A model generated the notes under the pieces. The model had not been told where the DNA came from. It saw nothing but the letters and a program-made list of their open reading frames with translations, and did no database searches. The translations under genes and the position numbers were made by a program. DNA of 64,000 bases from Populus alba. Its lineage: Eukaryota > Streptophyta > Magnoliopsida > Malpighiales > Salicaceae. This document shows, one piece after another, positions 60,740 through 64,000 of this stretch. The stretch is from contig NC_133299.1 in the NCBI RefSeq assembly GCF_005239225.2, positions 15,611,154-15,675,153 on the forward strand. The letters run 5' to 3'. Within the stretch, counting starts at the first letter, position 1; the number at the start of each line of letters is the position of its first letter.

Positions 60740-61449
60740 TCACTTCACAGCAACAAGTTGAGACGAAACAGAATTTGCTGAATCCCAACTTGAACTTGGA
60801 CTCTGCATTGCATTGTCTCCCACTGATTCCTCCAATTCCTCAGTTTCCTTTTCAAGTGGTTGCGCTTCACTCATCTTCTTTTCATGTTCCTTCTCCCTCA
60901 GCGTTCGAATTGGTGAAATTCTCTGCTTCAAAATATAAACAAAACAATGAGATATATGTACTAGTTACTCCACGGTATTTTCGTGTTTCACACTCATCAA
61001 GCAGAAGAACTTACCATAGAGTAGGAATGGAGTTCCTTCAATCTATAAAGTCTATCAACTTCAATCTCTAGCCTCTTCTGAACTTCCCCTCTCTGCTCCA
61101 GCTCCTCCTTTTGCAAATCCAGCACCATTGCCCTCTCTTCAAGCATCTTCTCTGTTCTCTCTTTGTCCAACCTCAACCTCTCTAGCTTCTTCTTGATGGC
61201 ACTAAGTTCTTCTGCAAGAGAAGAATCCAATGGCTCAACGATGGGTTTTGTTGGGGTAGTGGTGTAGATAGGATGGTTCTCTTTGTTGGAGTCTTTAACA
61301 ACTGAGAACTCAGTCCACTCTTGCTTTGGTTTCAAGATTTGAATCTGGGTCATTGGAGTTGCCAGTGAGTTCTTTGGTTGGAGTGGTTTCCGGCCAGATT
61401 TTGGCCGGAGGTCCTTGTCTCCGGTGAGTGGAGATTGGAGCTTAAGCAT
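60740..61449 (-). CDS. Small coiled-coil protein with KEN box, two exons, function unknown
   Basis: Exon 1 is 61449-61015 (145 codons), the intron ends in TTTTGAAG or TTTTGAAGCAG, and exon 2 is 60925-60740, giving 206 residues. The N-terminal 70 residues are basic and Pro/Lys-rich (LRPKSGRKPLQPKN). Residues 56-58 form KEN in NKENHP, a candidate APC/C degron. About 78-140 is a charged coiled coil (AIKKKLERLRLDKERTEKML...). Exon 2 starts RISPIRTLREKE and has an acidic, Ser-rich tail. Four Ser/Thr-Pro sites (SPL, TPM, TPT, SPI) suit cyclin-dependent kinases. The acceptor is a NAGNAG (AAGCAG), so isoforms with or without one Gln are possible. I recognise no named family; a cell-cycle role is only inferred from motifs. 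Coding character and splice sites are good. Confidence 0.75.
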
Positions 61450-61859
61450 GGTTTTGCTGTTTTTGTGTCAGATGAGAAAGATGTGTGTGAGAGAAGAGAG
61501 GGTTTTGGTAAGAAGCAGAGAGTAAAGCTTGGTTTGAATTTGAACGAAGACAGGCGCTAACGGCTCTTAATATTTATATATGTGGCTGGGGAGGGTCAGA
61601 GAGGCTCCTTGGTGACTAACCTCGATGCCCGTGTTCTTAACGCGGAACCTTTTTTTTTTTTTTTTTGTAAAATATAATATTTAGATACTGTAAATATATT
61701 TATTTTTAAAAATGTGTGATTCAGAGTTATAAATCATATTACATCTGATAAATTGATTTTATTTCAATTAGATTTAAAAAAAAAAAAAAGCAACAGTAAA
61801 TTAATTAAATTTAAAAAGAAAAATAATTAAGATAACTCGAGAAAAATTTTTTTTTTTAA

Positions 61860-63320
61860 AAGGATAAATAATATAACTCAATTTACAGTCCATTTAAAAA
61901 TATAGAAGAACACGATGAGATTAAAAAAAACATAAAAAACCAATCTTGATCTATCTAAATTAGCATGATAAACCTATAACTCTGATAATTAGGGCCAAGA
62001 CAACTCGGGATATTCTACCAAACTCGCAGTTCAGATAATAAAATTGAAACAACTCGAAAAAAAAAAAGGAGCTTTACAAAGCCATTTAAAAAAAAATAAC
62101 ACGTGTTAATTTTTCAAACATGTGACCCGAGTATTAGACTCGAAACCCGAGTATTAGACTCGAAGCACTTATTTAGAAAAACTATGAAATCCAATTTCAA
62201 ATCAATTAAATATTGAAGGATAAAACTAAAATTAAAATACAAAATAAATTTATATTTGATTAAATGGTGAACTTGAAAAGAAAAATAAATTTAGTAAAAG
62301 GAATAAAAAAATCAAAAGAATGAGATCAAAATTGACATAAATAATAAAAACAAGTTTTTGATTGAAAGGTGAAAATAAAAAAAAATAATAACTTTTACAA
62401 AAGAGTCAAGAAGAAATCAAAACAACGAAGATCAAATTGAAAAATATAATACGATCAATTTGGATTGAAAGATTATATTGAAAACTAATAAAACTTTTAC
62501 AAAAGGATAAAGAAAAAAATTAGAAATCAAAAGATTAAGAAAAAAAATACAAAAATATAAAATTTAATAAATGGAGATTGAAGAATAAAATTGAAAACAA
62601 ATAAAACTTATATAAAAGTGCCAAGAATAAAAATTAAAAATCAAAGAATAAGTAATGAAGTTAAAATATCAACAACAAAGAGGACCAAGCTCTAATTTTT
62701 AGGGGATGAGAGAGAGAAAAAAAGTCAATCGGTAACAAATCAAACTACCACTACCGACATAAACCACACCATTAGGAAGAAAACACAACAACTCTAACAA
62801 CTACATGGAGAAAGAGCATTTTTGGACGCCACGAGGTGTCATATATGTTATCTGAAGTGCACAAGCACCTCCCACACATCTCTAGGTGTTGTACATGAAC
62901 CTTTATGAAAATATGAGAAAGCCCTTTGAGGCTAGGTTTAAGTTTTTGATTTTTAAGAGTATTTTGGTCATTTCACTATATTTCTAATTATTTTATTAAT
63001 TTTTATATTTGATCAAATACAAAATTGTCCTTCATCTTACATGACAACAACAAAAACAATCATTTTGAGAATACCAAAATTTTCTTTGATGCTAATATTG
63101 AACTTTTTGTTTGTTTTTGAGGGTATTTTTATTTTTTCATTGTGCTTTTTTTTTTTTTAAAAAAAGACCATGCTTGCCTTTGATTCATTTGATAATAACT
63201 AATAACCATATGAAAAGATTTTAATGCCCTAAAAACTAGTTTGAAGTTTTTTTTGTGAGAGTGGCAAATGCAACATTAGACTATTCCAGTGAATAGTGTT
63301 AAAGAGCTTGCACCTAAAGC
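61860..63320 (-). repeat. A-rich dispersed repeat, inverted copy 3
   Basis: This is the reverse orientation of the 29550-32060 type. A-rich units with AAAATTGAAAAC-like phrases fill 62180-62690. A mixed core with GACGCCACGAGGTGTCAT lies at about 62826, and the AATGCCCT / CATATGAAAAGATTTTAATG block at about 63210. The end holds CTATTCCAGTGAATAG (63282), which reads CTATTCACTGGAATAG on the other strand and resembles the start of the 248-bp unit at 32505. A 20-bp unit, CCCGAGTATTAGACTCGAA plus one base, is duplicated in tandem at about 62127-62165. Confidence 0.55.
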
Positions 63321-64000
63321 ATTTTTCAATCCATGTTTAGTTTTTGTTAATTATAATATTTGATGTTGAGATTTAATATATGTTTTGTATTTGTAGTTTT
63401 TGCATGTTATAATTTGAAAAAATAAATTTTAAAAAGGTGTAAACTATAGATTTTTGGTAACCAACATTTCATGAGAGAGATTTAGAGAAACTTATGCTAA
63501 ATTGTGATATATTAATTAACCAAATACTTTCAAAACTATAAACATAACAAAATATATTTTCAACCGCATCTCATCACAATACTAAACGAACTCTTAATAA
63601 ATAAGGGTTTACTATAAAATATTAAATATTAGATAAAAAACAAATTAATATTTTCATGTTTCAGATGTATGGTAAAACATATAAAATTTTAGATTTTTAA
63701 TATGAAAGACAATGTCTAATAATTTTAAATTACACCATAAAATAATTATTTTGTTGACTTATTCAATTTATAAATCCTTGTTCATCTTAAGTGAAGAGGT
63801 CTACATTGCTTTTATTGTTGACTATTTCAATGATTCTTTCCATTCAAAAACCTTCTACCCAAAACTTATTAGGCAACTCCTTCTCAAGTAATATATATCT
63901 AGCCATCTTTATTGCATATTTGTTTCTTCTTTTACTAACATTATTTTGTTCTAGAGTATAGGGGCAGTGAATTGATGTTCAATCTCAACTTCTTCACAAA
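63321..64000. other. AT-rich sequence at right edge, no gene recognised
   Basis: No open frame of interest is visible. Less AT-rich sequence begins at about 63780 and could approach a gene outside the window. Confidence 0.4.

Noticed and set aside
1..64000. CRISPR arrays, operons, bacterial defence islands or phage genes
   Set aside because: Introns, SINEs and Copia elements show plant nuclear DNA; the regular repeats present are microsatellites or tandem duplications without spacers.

Overview
The window is a stretch of plant nuclear DNA. It is very AT-rich, its genes have GT-AG introns, and long gene-free tracts are filled with decayed transposons, SINEs and T- or A-rich repeats. The proteins (group III WRKY, ALA1-type P4-ATPase, TFIIS, receptor-like protein, DUF599) are those of a woody eudicot. 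The repeat style fits Salicaceae, most likely Populus; the genus is an inference from family knowledge, not proven by the sequence.

Layout. 0-12 kb: SINE, ACCGAACC-type repeat, then a dead Ty1/Copia retrotransposon (3370-10568) split by a 1.9-kb solo LTR of another family that carries an exact ATCTC target duplication. 12-12.75 kb: two-exon DUF599 membrane-protein gene (+), whose upstream region has a degraded second copy at 1.28-1.57 kb. 12.75-25 kb: no gene; holds a CpG-decayed motif cluster, a near-perfect foldback at 17.3-17.7 kb, a tandem array at 21.7-22.7 kb and a T-rich dispersed repeat. 25.2-27.1 kb: three-exon group III WRKY factor (-) with paired TGACG motifs upstream. 29.5-35.6 kb: dispersed repeats, a second SINE and local tandem duplications. 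38.9-46.1 kb: seven-exon phospholipid flippase (-). 52.5-55.6 kb: two-exon TFIIS gene (+) whose intron was enlarged by an internal duplication. 57.7-60.0 kb: broken receptor-like protein gene (-). 60.7-61.4 kb: small coiled-coil protein with a KEN box (-). 61.9-63.3 kb: another copy of the dispersed repeat, inverted.

The five apparently functional genes are unrelated housekeeping, signalling or defence genes and do not form a pathway or operon-like unit. I found no convincing new multi-gene system. The features most worth a second look are the 17.3-17.7 kb foldback (possible small-RNA source), the mutually exclusive hairpins in the solo LTR, the motif cluster at 16.0-16.6 kb, the LTR-borne TG repeat that grew from 7 to about 30 units, and the KEN-box protein. 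All exon boundaries, repeat copies and percentages were read by eye, without alignment or expression data.
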